Shown piece by piece: positions 1-9,900 of a stretch of 64,000 bases of DNA. The DNA comes from Thioclava electrotropha. Its GTDB lineage: Bacteria; Pseudomonadota; Alphaproteobacteria; Rhodobacterales; Rhodobacteraceae. The notes below the pieces were generated by a model. It was not told the origin of the DNA, ran no database searches, and worked only from the letters and a program-made list of their open reading frames with translations. Position 1 is the first letter of the stretch. The number at the start of each line of letters is the position of its first letter. Where the stretch lies: contig NZ_CP053562.1 of assembly GCF_002085925.2 (NCBI RefSeq), forward strand, positions 221,001 through 285,000. Reading direction: 5' to 3'. Made by a program: the position numbers and the translations under genes.

Positions 1-657
1 GCCGATGAGCCGCGGCACTTGGGCCATGTCGGTGAACAGTTCCGCCCCTTCCGCCGCGAGCTTCGGATTGTCGCCTTTCGGAGAGTAGCCGAGGCAACGC
101 ATGCCTGCGTTTTTCGCCGCGCGCGCGCCTGTGGCGCTATCCTCGATCACCACGCAGGCGGTCGGGTCAGCGCCCAGATGGCGCGCGGCATGGATGTAGA
201 GATCGGGCTTCGGCTTGGGCAGTCCCATGTCCTGCCCCGAGAACAGCAGCCCCTCCAGCCGCGTGCGGATATCCGGGTGCTGCCCGAGCGTCGCCTCCAT
301 CTTCGCCTGCCGCCCGTTCGAGCCGACCGCAAAGGGAATTCCCTCTGCATCGAGCCGGGCGAGAAGGCGCGGGATGCCGGGCATCAGATCGGTCCCCTCG
401 CGCAGCCGGGCGTAGAGCCCCTCGTAATAGCTATCGACCCAGCCCTCGGGCAGATCGGCCCCATGCGCGCGGCCCCATTGATAGACATTCTCGATGGTGG
501 AACCGATGAAGGCGTCTTCCAGTTCGGAGATCGTCTTGTGCACGCCATAGCGCGCGAATTCTTCCTGAATCAGGTCGAAGGTCGCGGGCTCGCTGTCGAC
601 GAGCACACCGTCGCAATCGAACAGGACGGCATGGGGGATCTTCGGGTGGTTTGTCAT
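1..657 (-). CDS. HAD-family hydrolase, phosphoglycolate phosphatase/beta-phosphoglucomutase-like (C-terminus cut by window edge)
   Basis: Predicted soluble phosphatase or phosphomutase of the HAD superfamily; substrate unknown. The first 219 codons are visible and no stop is reached before the window edge. Motif I DCDGVLVDSE follows about 13 residues in and carries the nucleophilic and acid/base aspartates. The cap domain comes next (residues ~20-90), then motif II (VGSNG), motif III (KPKPD) and motif IV (VIEDS). The start ATG overlaps the stop of rsmD by four bases (ATGA), so the two are translationally coupled. The DxD core and cap layout fit the PGP/beta-PGM subgroup. Confidence 0.9.
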   Translation of the reverse strand, partial: MTNHPKIPHAVLFDCDGVLVDSEPATFDLIQEEFARYGVHKTISELEDAFIGSTIENVYQWGRAHGADLPEGWVDSYYEGLYARLREGTDLMPGIPRLLARLDAEGIPFAVGSNGRQAKMEATLGQHPDIRTRLEGLLFSGQDMGLPKPKPDLYIHAARHLGADPTACVVIEDSATGARAAKNAGMRCLGYSPKGDNPKLAAEGAELFTDMAQVPRLIG

Positions 658-1217
658 TCAGGCATCCGGGCAAGGGTTACGAGCGTGTCGCCATAACGGC
701 GTTGGTCGAGCTGTTCGAGGGCGGCGGGCAGGATCGGCGGGGTGTTATCTTCCCAAACGATCATCGCGCCCGGAGCGATCCATCCATTCTCGAGACAGGA
801 GGCGAGGGCGCGTTCGCCCAGCCCCATCCCGTAGGGCGGATCGAGGAAGATCAGATCGTAGCCTGGGCCGCGATTGGGGCCCATATTGGTTGCATCGCGC
901 CGCCAGACATCGGTGACGCCCATCGCGCGCATCGCCTCGATATTGCGGCGCAGAAGCGCGCGGGCGGCGGTGCCGTCATCGACGAAGGCCACGCGGGCCG
1001 CGCCACGCGACAGCGCCTCCAGCCCCAGCGCGCCGGTGCCTGCGAAGAGATCGAGCACCCGCGCCTCGGGCACCGGATTGCCATGCCCGCCATTCGTCAG
1101 CAGGTTGAAGATCGACTCGCGCACGCGGTCGGTCGTGGGGCGCAGATGCGCATCCATGTCGCCCGCACCCACATCCGCCAGTTTCAGCCCACGCTTCGCG
1201 CCTCCGATAATTCTCAT
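654..1217 (-). CDS. rsmD: 16S rRNA (guanine(966)-N(2))-methyltransferase RsmD
   Basis: Methylates G966 of 16S rRNA on the 30S subunit using S-adenosylmethionine. The 187-residue length is normal. It opens with the family start MRIIGGAKRG. The SAM-binding loop DLFAGTGALGLEALSRGA lies near residues 55-72 and the catalytic DPPY (in LIFLDPPYGMG) near residue 125. It overlaps both neighbours by four bases (ATGA at each end), forming a chain: FAD reductase, rsmD, HAD phosphatase. Confidence 0.95.
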   Translation of the reverse strand: MRIIGGAKRGLKLADVGAGDMDAHLRPTTDRVRESIFNLLTNGGHGNPVPEARVLDLFAGTGALGLEALSRGAARVAFVDDGTAARALLRRNIEAMRAMGVTDVWRRDATNMGPNRGPGYDLIFLDPPYGMGLGERALASCLENGWIAPGAMIVWEDNTPPILPAALEQLDQRRYGDTLVTLARMPE

Positions 1218-2413
1218 TGCATCAGGGCTTTCAGCTCTGCCGTGGTCTCGACTGCTTCGGGCGTCACGGGCTTGCCCGCTTCGATGAGGCGCTTGCCGAC
1301 CATGTAGGCGCGCGCATCGTTGATCGCGTCCACCGCGATCAGGCGGCCTGCGCGGAAATACCAGAAGCTGCTGCCGTCATCGTGGCGGCTGACGACCTGA
1401 TCGTAGCCCGCATTGAGCCCGGCGATCTGCAGCTTCGCGTCGAACTGATCCGACCAGAACCACGGTTTTGGCGCATAGGCGCGGCCTGCTCCCAGCATGT
1501 TCTCGGCGACCAGCTCGCCCATGTCGATTGCGTTGCCGACGGATTCGAGGCGGATACGCCCCTCGGAGCCGGGGAAAGAGGCGCAATCGCCCGCCGCCCA
1601 GATATGGGGCGCGGAGGTGCGGCCCTGCGCGTCGGCGGCGATGCCGTTTTCGCAATGGATACCGGCTTCGCGGGCGATCTCCTCGTCGGGGGTGATGCCG
1701 ATGCCGACGATCACGAAATCGGCGGGCAATGCGCGCCCGTCCTCAAGGATCGCGCCGGTGACGGCCTCCTCGCCGGTCAGTCGCGTCAGGCCGACCCCTT
1801 CGAGGATTTCGACGCCGCGCTCGCGATGCAACTTGCGGATCGCGTCTGCAGTTTCTTCGCAGGCGACGCGGCCGAGGATGCGCGGGGCGGCCTCGACCAG
1901 CGTGACCTCAAGGCCGAGCTTGCGCGCGACCGCCGCCGCCTCCAGCCCGATATAGCCGCCGCCGACCACCAAGAGCCGCTTGCCGGGGGTGAAATGGGGC
2001 TGCATCCGGTCGACATCCGCGAGGTTGCGCACGGTGAAGACATTGCCCAGATCGCCGCCGATCGCGGCGGGCAGACGGCGCGGCGTGGCTCCGGTGCAGA
2101 GCGCGAGTTCGGAATAATCGAGCGTCTCGCCATCCGACAGGGTGACCCTCTGCGCCTCGGTGTCGATCGCGGTGACGGAGGTGCCGAGCCGCAGCGCGAT
2201 GTCGTTTTCCTGCCACCAGTCGGAGGCGCGCAGCGTCAGGCGCTCCAGCTCCATCTCGCCCAGCAGATAGGCTTTCGACAGGGGTGGGCGCTGGTAGGGT
2301 TGAATGGGCTCCGAGCCGATCACGGTGATCGCCCCGTCAAATTTTAGCGCCCGCAGTTTCGCGGCCATAGAGGCTGCGGCCTGTCCCGCGCCGACGATCA
2401 CTATTCCGCTCAT
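1214..2413 (-). CDS. FAD-dependent pyridine nucleotide-disulphide oxidoreductase, ferredoxin/rubredoxin reductase type
   Basis: Likely passes electrons from NAD(P)H to a ferredoxin or rubredoxin. An FAD-binding GAGQAAAS glycine motif stands at the N-terminus. A second dinucleotide fold, VVGGGYIGLEAAA (~residues 150-162), binds NAD(P)H. The WAAGDCA motif near residue 275 binds the FAD flavin end, and a C-terminal reductase domain follows. Length is 399 residues. A GTG lies in frame four codons upstream, but the GGAGAAAG just before the ATG at 2413 is a good ribosome site, so the ATG was chosen. No ferredoxin or oxygenase gene is adjacent, so the partner is unknown. Confidence 0.88.
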   Translation of the reverse strand: MSGIVIVGAGQAAASMAAKLRALKFDGAITVIGSEPIQPYQRPPLSKAYLLGEMELERLTLRASDWWQENDIALRLGTSVTAIDTEAQRVTLSDGETLDYSELALCTGATPRRLPAAIGGDLGNVFTVRNLADVDRMQPHFTPGKRLLVVGGGYIGLEAAAVARKLGLEVTLVEAAPRILGRVACEETADAIRKLHRERGVEILEGVGLTRLTGEEAVTGAILEDGRALPADFVIVGIGITPDEEIAREAGIHCENGIAADAQGRTSAPHIWAAGDCASFPGSEGRIRLESVGNAIDMGELVAENMLGAGRAYAPKPWFWSDQFDAKLQIAGLNAGYDQVVSRHDDGSSFWYFRAGRLIAVDAINDARAYMVGKRLIEAGKPVTPEAVETTAELKALMQ

Positions 2414-2495
2414 AACTTTCTCCACTGGCCCGGCTCGCGCCTGACCCTATATCGACGGGCGGAACAAGTGCAACGCGAACAAATCGGAGCTTTCT

Positions 2496-2984
2496 ATGAC
2501 CTTAACGACCGGCGACGTACTTCCCGGCGCGACTTTCCTCGCCGTGGGCGATGAAGGGCCGCAACCCGTGAGCCTTGGCGACAAGATGAAGGGCCGCAAG
2601 ATCGTGATCTTCGCCGTGCCGGGCGCCTATACCGGCGTCTGCACCACCGCGCATGTGCCCAGCTTCATCCGCACCAAGGACCAATTCGCCGAAAAGGGCG
2701 TGGACGAGATCATCTGCGTCTCGGTCAACGACCCCTTCGTCATGCAGGCCTGGGGCGAGGCAACGGGCGCGACCGAGGCGGGGCTGACCATGCTGGCCGA
2801 CCCGGAAGCCGCCTTCACGCAAGCGATCGAGATGGACTTCACCGCGCCGCCCGCGGGCCTCATCAATCGCTCGAAGCGCTACGCGATGCTCGTCGAGGAT
2901 GGTGTGGTCAAGCATCTGAATGTCGAGGAAAGCCCCGGCACCTGCGAAGCCTCGGCAGGCGAAGGACTTCTCGCGGAACTCTGA
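2496..2984 (+). CDS. Peroxiredoxin, Prx5 subfamily
   Basis: Thiol peroxidase that reduces H2O2 and organic peroxides. The 162-residue protein has the Prx5 active-site block VPGAYTGVCTTAHVPSF, with the peroxidatic Cys about residue 49. Further cysteines lie at CVSVND (~75) and at GTCEAS near the C-terminus; the last could resolve. It is a single gene divergent from the FAD reductase and ends at a strong bidirectional hairpin. Confidence 0.93.
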   Translation: MTLTTGDVLPGATFLAVGDEGPQPVSLGDKMKGRKIVIFAVPGAYTGVCTTAHVPSFIRTKDQFAEKGVDEIICVSVNDPFVMQAWGEATGATEAGLTMLADPEAAFTQAIEMDFTAPPAGLINRSKRYAMLVEDGVVKHLNVEESPGTCEASAGEGLLAEL

Positions 2985-3004
2985 TCCGCCGCCCTGACAA
3001 AATG

Positions 3005-3034
3005 AAAACGCCCGGCCGAGGAGCCGGGCGTTTT
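3005..3034. terminator. Bidirectional intrinsic terminator
   Basis: A perfect stem AAAACGCCCGGC / GCCGGGCGTTTT with a 6-base loop sits between the convergent peroxiredoxin and pterin dehydratase genes. The A and T tracts let it work on both strands. Confidence 0.9.
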
Positions 3035-3038
3035 TCGT

Positions 3039-3410
3039 TCAGTCTTTTTCTTTTTCGACCGGCTCGGTCAGTCGCATCACCGGGCGCCCGATATCGCGGT
3101 CGACCTCGGCCACGCCCTCGGCCAGCGAATCCAGCGCGCCGGCCAGTTCGATGTCGAGGACACTGACGCCACCGCAGTCATGGGTCGTCAGCGTGATTTC
3201 GAGCTTGTTGTAGACGTTGCGCCAGTCGGGATGGTGATCCATCTTCTCGGCGCAGAGCGCGGCTTGGCTCATGAACCCCCAAGCGGCGGAGAAATCCTTG
3301 AACAGAAGCCGCTTGATCAAGGCATCCTGCCCATCGGCCGCGCGCCATCCGGTATCTTCAAGCGCATTGAGCAGCGCCTTGCGTTCCTCGGGTTCGAGCT
3401 TCGATGTCAT
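3039..3410 (-). CDS. phhB: 4a-hydroxytetrahydrobiopterin dehydratase (pterin-4a-carbinolamine dehydratase)
   Basis: Dehydrates 4a-hydroxytetrahydropterin during recycling of the pterin cofactor. The family motif reads AEKMDHHPDWRNVYNK, with two adjacent active-site histidines, followed by LTTHDCGG with a third. At 123 residues it is some 20-25 longer than the usual ~100. The extra residues form a charged C-terminal tail after the conserved ELA segment. No phenylalanine hydroxylase gene is visible nearby. Confidence 0.9.
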   Translation of the reverse strand: MTSKLEPEERKALLNALEDTGWRAADGQDALIKRLLFKDFSAAWGFMSQAALCAEKMDHHPDWRNVYNKLEITLTTHDCGGVSVLDIELAGALDSLAEGVAEVDRDIGRPVMRLTEPVEKEKD

Positions 3411-3467
3411 CGCTTACTCCCTGATGCGTTAAGCTGGCCCGCAGCCTTGCAGCCCCGGGCCGCCAGT

Positions 3468-4349
3468 TCAAGCGGCACCGCTTTCGCGGGTCACGCTGCG
3501 GGTCTCGATTTTCGGCACCTGCACCACTTCGAGCGTGCGCGTGGGGAAGGGGATGCCGATATCGTTCGCGTCGAACTCCACCTTGATCTTGCGGGTATAT
3601 TCCGCCTGCAGGCCCCAGAAATCTTCCGTCTTGGCCCAGACGCGGAAGGTGAAATCGACCGAGCTGTCGCCCAGTTGCTTCACGCGGATCACCGGCGCGG
3701 GTTCCGGCAGGGCGCGCGGATCGGAAAGCGAGATATTCTCCAGCACTTCCTGCGTTTTCTTCAGGTCCGCGTCATAGGCGACGCCGATGGTCAGATCCAT
3801 CATCCGCGTCGGGTTGGCGGAGAAATTGGTGATCGCGCTCGACCAGATATCGCTGTTGGGCACGATGATCTGGATGCCGTCATAGGTCGTCAGCACCGTG
3901 TAGAAGAGCTGGATCTCGGTCACCGTGCCGCTTTCCGAGCCCGCCGCGATGAAATCGCCTTGGCGGAACGGGCGGAACAGAATGATCATCACGCCCGCCG
4001 CGAGGTTCGAAAGCGTTCCCTGCAGCGCCAGACCGATTGCCAGACCGGCGGCACCGACAAGGGCGGCCAGCGAGGTGGTCTGAATACCGAAGCGGTTGAG
4101 GATGAAGATCACCCCGATCGCGAGGATCAGGTATTTCACCATATTGCCGAGGAAGCCGAAGAGCGTGTCGTCCAGCCGTTTGTAGCGCTGCGACAGCGCC
4201 ACGATGCGCCGTTTGGCCCAAGCCGAGATCGCCATCGCGACCAGCAGGATCACCAGCGCAGCCACCACATTCACCGCAACCATGATGGCCGCATCGATCC
4301 GATCCTGCGTCAGCCACGCGCTGACATCGGTCAGGTCATTGAAATTCAT
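3468..4349 (-). CDS. MscS-family mechanosensitive ion channel
   Basis: Inner-membrane channel opened by membrane tension, protecting against hypo-osmotic shock. The 293 residues hold three N-terminal transmembrane segments. The third, pore-lining helix carries the alternating Gly/Ala pattern typical of MscS (GAAGLAIGLALQG). The beta domain (FRPFRQGDFIAAG) and the cytoplasmic alpha/beta domain follow. This is the short MscS form without extra N-terminal domains. GGGAG lies six bases before the ATG. Confidence 0.92.
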   Translation of the reverse strand: MNFNDLTDVSAWLTQDRIDAAIMVAVNVVAALVILLVAMAISAWAKRRIVALSQRYKRLDDTLFGFLGNMVKYLILAIGVIFILNRFGIQTTSLAALVGAAGLAIGLALQGTLSNLAAGVMIILFRPFRQGDFIAAGSESGTVTEIQLFYTVLTTYDGIQIIVPNSDIWSSAITNFSANPTRMMDLTIGVAYDADLKKTQEVLENISLSDPRALPEPAPVIRVKQLGDSSVDFTFRVWAKTEDFWGLQAEYTRKIKVEFDANDIGIPFPTRTLEVVQVPKIETRSVTRESGAA

Positions 4350-4388
4350 TCATCGCTCCCGTCATACGTCCTTTAACATTGCTACTTA

Positions 4389-5576
4389 TCACGCCTGCTC
4401 ATCGCTGCCACCCGAGGGGCTCCGGAACGGGCCCATTTCGGTAAGTATCTCGATATCTTCGTCCACGGCGGCGCGTTCGGCTTCCAAGTACTCCGCGACC
4501 GCCCCGCGCAGACCTTCATGGCCGATCCAATGCGCCGAATGGGTGGCCACGGGCAGGTAGCCGCGCGCCAGCTTGTGCTCGCCCTGCGCCCCGGCCTCGA
4601 CCCGGCTCAGCTTGTGCGCGATCGCGTAATCGACCGCCTGATGGTAGCAAAGCTCGAAGTGCAGGAAGGGGTGATCCTCGATACAGCCCCAATAGCGCCC
4701 GAACAGCGCATCGCGCCCGATCAGGTTCAGCGCGCCCGCAATCGGGCGGTCTCCGTTCATCGCAAGCACCAGAAGCACGTCGTCGCGCATCTCGTGCAGA
4801 AGATCGAAGAAGGCGCGGCTCAGGTACGGGCGGCCCCATTTCCGCGCGCCAGTGTCCTGATAGAACTGCCAGAACGCATCCCAATGCTCGGGCCGGATAT
4901 CGTCGCCGGTCAGCTGAACGATCTCGCCGCCGAAAGCCTGTGCCCGCTGGCGTTCCTTGCGCAGCGTCTTGCGCTTGCGCGAACTCAGTTCGCCGAGGAA
5001 CTGGTCGAAGCTCTCGTAACCCTCGTTGAACCAGTGGAATTGCTGCCCGATCCGCGGCAGCCAGCCCGCCTCGGCGGCAAGCGCCGCCTCGTCCTCGGTG
5101 CAAAACGTCATATGGACCGAAGATACCCCGGCCCCTTCGGCGATCTGCGCCATCCCGGCCAGAAGCGCGCGGCCGCCGGCCTCTTCCAGCCCCGGCAGAA
5201 CCAGCAGACGTCGTCCGGCCACGGGGGTGAAGGGCACCGCGCATTGCAGTTTGGGGTAATAGCGCCCGCCCGCGCGCTCGAACGCATCGGCCCAGCCGTG
5301 ATCGAAGACATATTCGCCCTGACTGTGCGATTTCACGTAAAGGGGGGCTACCCCGATCACCCGATCGCCCATCCGCGCCACGAGATGTCGCGCATCCCAT
5401 CCCGTGCCCGGACCGACTGAGCCGGAGGCCTCGAGGGCGGCCAGAAACCGATGCGTGGTGAACGGGTCGAACGCCCGCTCCCCATCCCCGATTTCGGGGC
5501 AGGCGCAGGCGTTCCAGTCTTTTTCACTTATTTCGGAAATATCCGAATAAAGCGTGATTTCAACGCTTTGATCCAT
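4389..5576 (-). CDS. GNAT/FemAB-like N-acyltransferase of the COG3146 (PF04339) family
   Basis: Member of a large uncharacterised family with the double GNAT fold seen in FemAB aminoacyltransferases; the acceptor is unknown. Conserved blocks are DPFTTHRFLAALE near the N-terminus, APLYVKSHSQGEYVFD, SSRKRKTLRKERQ in the middle, and ALFGRYWG with HFELCYHQAVDYAI toward the C-terminus. The chosen ATG (MDQSVEITLY) gives 395 residues and matches the family start as remembered. An in-frame GTG at 5627 would add 17 residues without a clear ribosome site. Confidence 0.85.
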   Translation of the reverse strand: MDQSVEITLYSDISEISEKDWNACACPEIGDGERAFDPFTTHRFLAALEASGSVGPGTGWDARHLVARMGDRVIGVAPLYVKSHSQGEYVFDHGWADAFERAGGRYYPKLQCAVPFTPVAGRRLLVLPGLEEAGGRALLAGMAQIAEGAGVSSVHMTFCTEDEAALAAEAGWLPRIGQQFHWFNEGYESFDQFLGELSSRKRKTLRKERQRAQAFGGEIVQLTGDDIRPEHWDAFWQFYQDTGARKWGRPYLSRAFFDLLHEMRDDVLLVLAMNGDRPIAGALNLIGRDALFGRYWGCIEDHPFLHFELCYHQAVDYAIAHKLSRVEAGAQGEHKLARGYLPVATHSAHWIGHEGLRGAVAEYLEAERAAVDEDIEILTEMGPFRSPSGGSDEQA

Positions 5577-5633
5577 TTTATCCCGGGTGGTTAGGCCATC
5601 CTTTGCCTGAATCTGTACCCTGAGCACGCGGCG

Positions 5634-6398
5634 TCAAGCCGGAAGCGCCGAGAGGTAGCCTTCGAAGGTCACGTTATCGGCCACCCGACGCGCCAGCGCC
5701 TCCTCGTCGACCGAGCGGATCGTCCAGCACAGAACAGGCACGCCGAGCGATTTCAGCTCGGTCACCCGCAGCGCGTTCAGGTCCTTCGCCTCATGCGAGA
5801 TGAAGGCCGCGCCGACACGCTCGAAATCGGGAATATGGCGCAGCTCGTCGCCGCGCGCTGCGGGCAGCAGCGCCCAGTCATTGGGCTGATAGGCCGAGGT
5901 CGTCAGCCCGACCGGAACGCCCGGGGCCAATTCGCCGAATGCCGCCACCGCATGCGGATTGAAGGACATCACCGCAACCGGGCCTTCGTAATCGCGCAGC
6001 AACAGCGCTGTCGCCTCTTCCAGCGGACCGATCTGCTGGCCGAGCGCGCCGTCCTGATCCTTGATCTCAACCAGAAGCGGGACCTGCCCGTCGACAATCT
6101 TGAGCACCTCGGCGAGGGTCGGAATGCCCTCCTGCGTCCCGCTCAGATGGATCGCGGCAAGCTCTGCCGACGTGCGCTGGCGCACCGGGCCGCGCTCTGC
6201 GGTCAGCCGGTCCAGCGCGTAGTCGTGAAACACCATCGGCACGCCATCGGCCGAGAGTTGCACGTCGATCTCGATTCCATAGCCCGCCGCGATAGCCGCA
6301 CGGATTGCGCCACGGCTGTTTTCGGGACGGCCGAGCGTGTAGTCGTGCAGCGCCCGATGCGCGATCGGAAGCCGGAGAAAATCAGGATGCAATGCCAT
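5634..6398 (-). CDS. Glycerophosphodiester phosphodiesterase family protein
   Basis: Likely hydrolyses glycerophosphodiesters to glycerol 3-phosphate and an alcohol. The 254-residue GDPD TIM barrel begins with IAHRALHD and PENSRGAIRAAIAAGYGIEIDVQLSADG. These hold the catalytic His, the metal-binding Glu/Asp pair (EID) and the second catalytic His (MVFHD). There is no signal peptide, so it is cytoplasmic. Its ATG shares one base with the stop of the upstream RidA gene (TGATG), showing coupled translation. Confidence 0.92.
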   Translation of the reverse strand: MALHPDFLRLPIAHRALHDYTLGRPENSRGAIRAAIAAGYGIEIDVQLSADGVPMVFHDYALDRLTAERGPVRQRTSAELAAIHLSGTQEGIPTLAEVLKIVDGQVPLLVEIKDQDGALGQQIGPLEEATALLLRDYEGPVAVMSFNPHAVAAFGELAPGVPVGLTTSAYQPNDWALLPAARGDELRHIPDFERVGAAFISHEAKDLNALRVTELKSLGVPVLCWTIRSVDEEALARRVADNVTFEGYLSALPA

Positions 6399-6853
6399 CA
6401 CGCGACCTCGAAAATCGCCTCGATTTCGACCGCGACGCCCATCGGCAGCGAAGCCGCCGAGACCGCCGAACGCGCGTGACGCCCCGCATCGCCGAAGACC
6501 TCGACCATCAGGTCCGAACAGCCGTTCACGACTTTCGGCTGATCGGTAAACTCAGGCGTCGAATTCACGAACCCCACCAGCTTCACCACACGGAGCTTGT
6601 CGAGATCGCCAATGGCCGCTTTCGCCTGCGCGATCAGCGCCAGCCCGCAGAACCGCGCCGCCATCGCGCCCTCTTCGACATCCATCCCGTCGCCGAGCTT
6701 GCCGCGGATCAGCCCCTCGGGCCCGTTCGAGATCTGTCCCGAGACGAACAGTTGATTGCCGGTGCGCACGAAGGGCACGTAATTCGCCGCCGGTGCCGGG
6801 GCATCGGGAAGGTGAATTCCCAGCTCTTCGAGACGTGCTTCGATCTTGGCCAT
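6398..6853 (-). CDS. RidA (YjgF/YER057c/UK114) family protein
   Basis: RidA enzymes deaminate reactive enamine/imine intermediates released by PLP enzymes. The 151-residue sequence has FVRTGNQLFVSGQ and the VVKLVGFVNSTPEF block of the family. It belongs to the longer RidA subgroup, so canonical enamine deaminase activity is not assured. The start at 6853 follows GGAGG by five bases; an in-frame ATG four codons upstream is less well placed. Confidence 0.88.
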   Translation of the reverse strand: MAKIEARLEELGIHLPDAPAPAANYVPFVRTGNQLFVSGQISNGPEGLIRGKLGDGMDVEEGAMAARFCGLALIAQAKAAIGDLDKLRVVKLVGFVNSTPEFTDQPKVVNGCSDLMVEVFGDAGRHARSAVSAASLPMGVAVEIEAIFEVA

Positions 6854-6920
6854 TGCGCCCTCCATGAAATTTCGCGGCGAGGCTAGGCGCGCGCCTGTTT
6901 CCCCGCAAGCGGATTCGCGT

Positions 6921-6977
6921 CTCTTCTTCTTGATCGAAATATCCCGAGGGCGCGATAGCGCGGGGGCGGAGCCCCTC
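6921..6977. repeat. Composite intergenic repeat, copy 1
   Basis: The top strand reads a pyrimidine run (CTCTTCTTCTTG), then GAAATATCCCG, then a GC-rich dyad (GGGGGCGGAGCCCC). The same three-part layout recurs at 36454-36520. Both copies lie between two minus-strand genes, just 3' of a long one (smc, clpB). On the transcript the hairpin precedes GGGATATTTC and a purine run. Confidence 0.6.
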
Positions 6978-6981
6978 GCCG

Positions 6982-9900
6982 TTATGCCACCAGCGCCTCG
7001 GCCTTCTTCAGGTCGACCGAGACCAGCTGGCTCACGCCCTGCTCCTGCATCGTTACCCCGAACAGCCGGTCCATCCGCGCCATCGTTACAGCGTGGTGGG
7101 TGATGATCAGGAAGCGCGTATCGGTGCGCCGCGTCATCTCGTCGAGCAGGTCGCAGAAGCGCGTCACGTTGGCGTCATCGAGCGGTGCGTCGACCTCGTC
7201 GAGCACACAGATCGGCGCGGGGTTGGCCATGAAGACCGCGAAGATCAGCGCCATCGCGGTCAGAGTCTGCTCACCGCCCGACAGCAGCGACAGCGTCGAC
7301 AGCTTCTTGCCCGGCGGCTGGCACATGATCTCGAGACCGGCCTCCAGCGGGTCGTCGCTTTCGACCAGTTGCAGGTTCGCCGAGCCGCCGCCGAAGAGGT
7401 GGGTGAACAGCGTGCGGAAGTTCTCGTTCACCTGCTCGAACGCGGTCAGCAGACGCTCGCGCCCTTCGCGGTTCAAACCCGAAATCCCCGCGCGCAGCTT
7501 GCGGATCGCCTCTTCGAGATCGGATTTCTCCTGCACCAGCGTGTCATGCTCTTCCTGCACTTCGCGGGCGTCTTCCTCGGCGCGCAGGTTCACAGCACCA
7601 AGGCTCTCGCGCAGGCGTTTCAGCCGGTTCACTTCCGCGTCGAGCTTTTCCGCGTCGGGCATCTTTTCGGGATCGGCGTCGAGGCTTGCCAGCAGATCCT
7701 GCGGCGACTTCTCGGTCTCCTCCAGAATACGTTCGGCGGCATAGGCGACGGTCTCGCGGGCTGCATCGACGCGCGCTTCGGCGCGGGCGCGGGCTTCGCG
7801 CGCCTCGCCAGCCAGACGTTCGGATTCGCGCTCGGCCAGCTGCGCCTCGCGCAGGGCGCTTTCCGCGCTCGAAAGCTTGTCCGACGCCTCTGCCTGACGC
7901 GCTTCGGCGGTGGCGATGGCCTCCGACAGCTCGGCGCGTTTCGCGGCCAGTTCCTCGGGTGCGGCAGAGGCGTCCTTCAGCTCCGCCTCGCTCTCGATCT
8001 TGCGGGTTTCCAGCTCGGCAGAGCGTTTCTCGGCGGTCTCCAGCCGGTGCCGCCAACCGGAGATTTCCTTGGTGATCTCCTGCCGACGCTTCAGCCGCGC
8101 CTCGCCTTCGCGGCGGATTTCGTCATGGGCAGAGCGCTTGGTCATCATCGTCATCCGCGCCGCTTCGACGGTCATCTTCACCGCCTCGACGTCGCCGCGC
8201 GCGGCGTCCAGATCGGGCAGGGAGGATTGCGCATTCTCCGCCTCGCGCAGCGCCATCCGCGCGCTGCCGGCTTCTTCCTCGTGGCGGGCGACGGCGAGCT
8301 GGGCGCTTTCCAGCTTGGAACTGGCGATGGAGCGATCGGCCTCGGCCCGGCTGAGCGCGCGGCCAGCTTCGGCCAGACGGCGATCGGCATCACGGCGCGC
8401 CTCGCGGGCGGCGGCATCGGCGCGGGTGGCCTCGGCCAGCGCGGCGGTCAGCGCCTCATGGGCGGATTTCGCGCCCGAAGCGCGCGCCTCGGCGTCTTCG
8501 AGATCGCGCTTCAACTCCACCAGACGGTTGAGCTGTTGCAGGCGCAGCGCGGCGGCGGTCGGGGCGTCCTCGGCACCGGCGCGATAGCCGTCCCAGCGCC
8601 AAAGGTCGCCCTCGGTCGAGACGAGCCGCTGGCCGGGGGCCAGTTGATCCTGCAGCCGCACGCCCTCGTCGTAATCCTCGACCAGACCGATCTGCGAAAT
8701 CCGGCGGACCAGCACATCGGGCACATCCACATGAGCTGAGAGCGGCTCGACACCGACGGGCAGGGGCTGCGGCGCGGGATAGTCGGGCAGGGCTTGCCAG
8801 CCGGTCGCGTCATCCTCGCCGACTTCCGGCGCGCGCAGGTCATCGGCGAGCGCGGCACCCAGCGCCGCCTCGTAGCCGCGATCCACCCGGACGCGGTCGA
8901 GAATTTGCTGCCCGTTGGAGGCTTCGCGATCGACCAGACGCGCGAGCGCCGACACCTCGGCCCGCAAGGCCCCCGCTTCGCCCTCGGCTTCCGAGCGCGC
9001 CGCCCGGGCCGCGCTTTCGCGGCCCTGAGCCTCGGCGCGCGCGTCATCGGCTTGGCCAAGCGCTTCCTCGGCGGCTTCGGCTGCGGCCTGCGCCTGCGTC
9101 TGTGCGCCTTCTGCCGCTTCGAATTCCGTGTTCGCCTTCGCAAGCGCGGCAGCAGCGGCTTCGGCGGCCTGCTTCGCCTGCGCCGCAGCGGCTTCGGATT
9201 TCTCCGCCGTCGCGCGGTTGTCGGTGACGAGACGCTGCGACGACTGGTGACGGGCGGCGAGCCGCGCGACATCCTCGGTCAGTTCCGACAGTTGCGCCTC
9301 GCGCTCCTGCAAAATCTGCGCGGCCTCATGGGCGGCATCGACCGCGGCCGCCAGCTTGTCTTCATGCCCTTCGGAGGCTTTCGCGATCTGCGCCTGCTCC
9401 CATTCGAGCCGCCCGATCGTCTCGCCCGCATCGCGGTTGAGACCCGCTTCGCGCTCCATGTCGCGCACGAGCTGCTCGATCCGGGCTTTCAGCGTTTCGA
9501 TCCGCGCGATCGCCTGATCTTCCTGATCCGAGAGCGCATCGCGCTGTACGGTGAGCCGTTGCAGGATCGCGCCTGCAATGGCTTCTTCCTCGCGCAGCGG
9601 CGGCAATGCGTCTTCCTTGCCTTGCCGGGCTTTGGCCGCCTCGCGGGACGCTTTCTCCGCCTGCGCGGCCCCGGCGACCTTCTCGCGATGTGCCTCTTCG
9701 GCAGTGGTGCGGGCCAGATCGGCTTCGCGCCAGCGGCGATACAGCAGCATCCCCTCGGCGCGGCGCAGCTCTTCGCCAATGGTGCGGTAGCGCGCGGCCT
9801 GGCGCGCCTGCCGGGCCAAGGTGGCCAGTTGCGAGGCGAGCTGCTCGATCACGTCGTCGACGCGGGTCAGGTTCTGTTCCGCGCCGTTCAGCTTCAGCTC

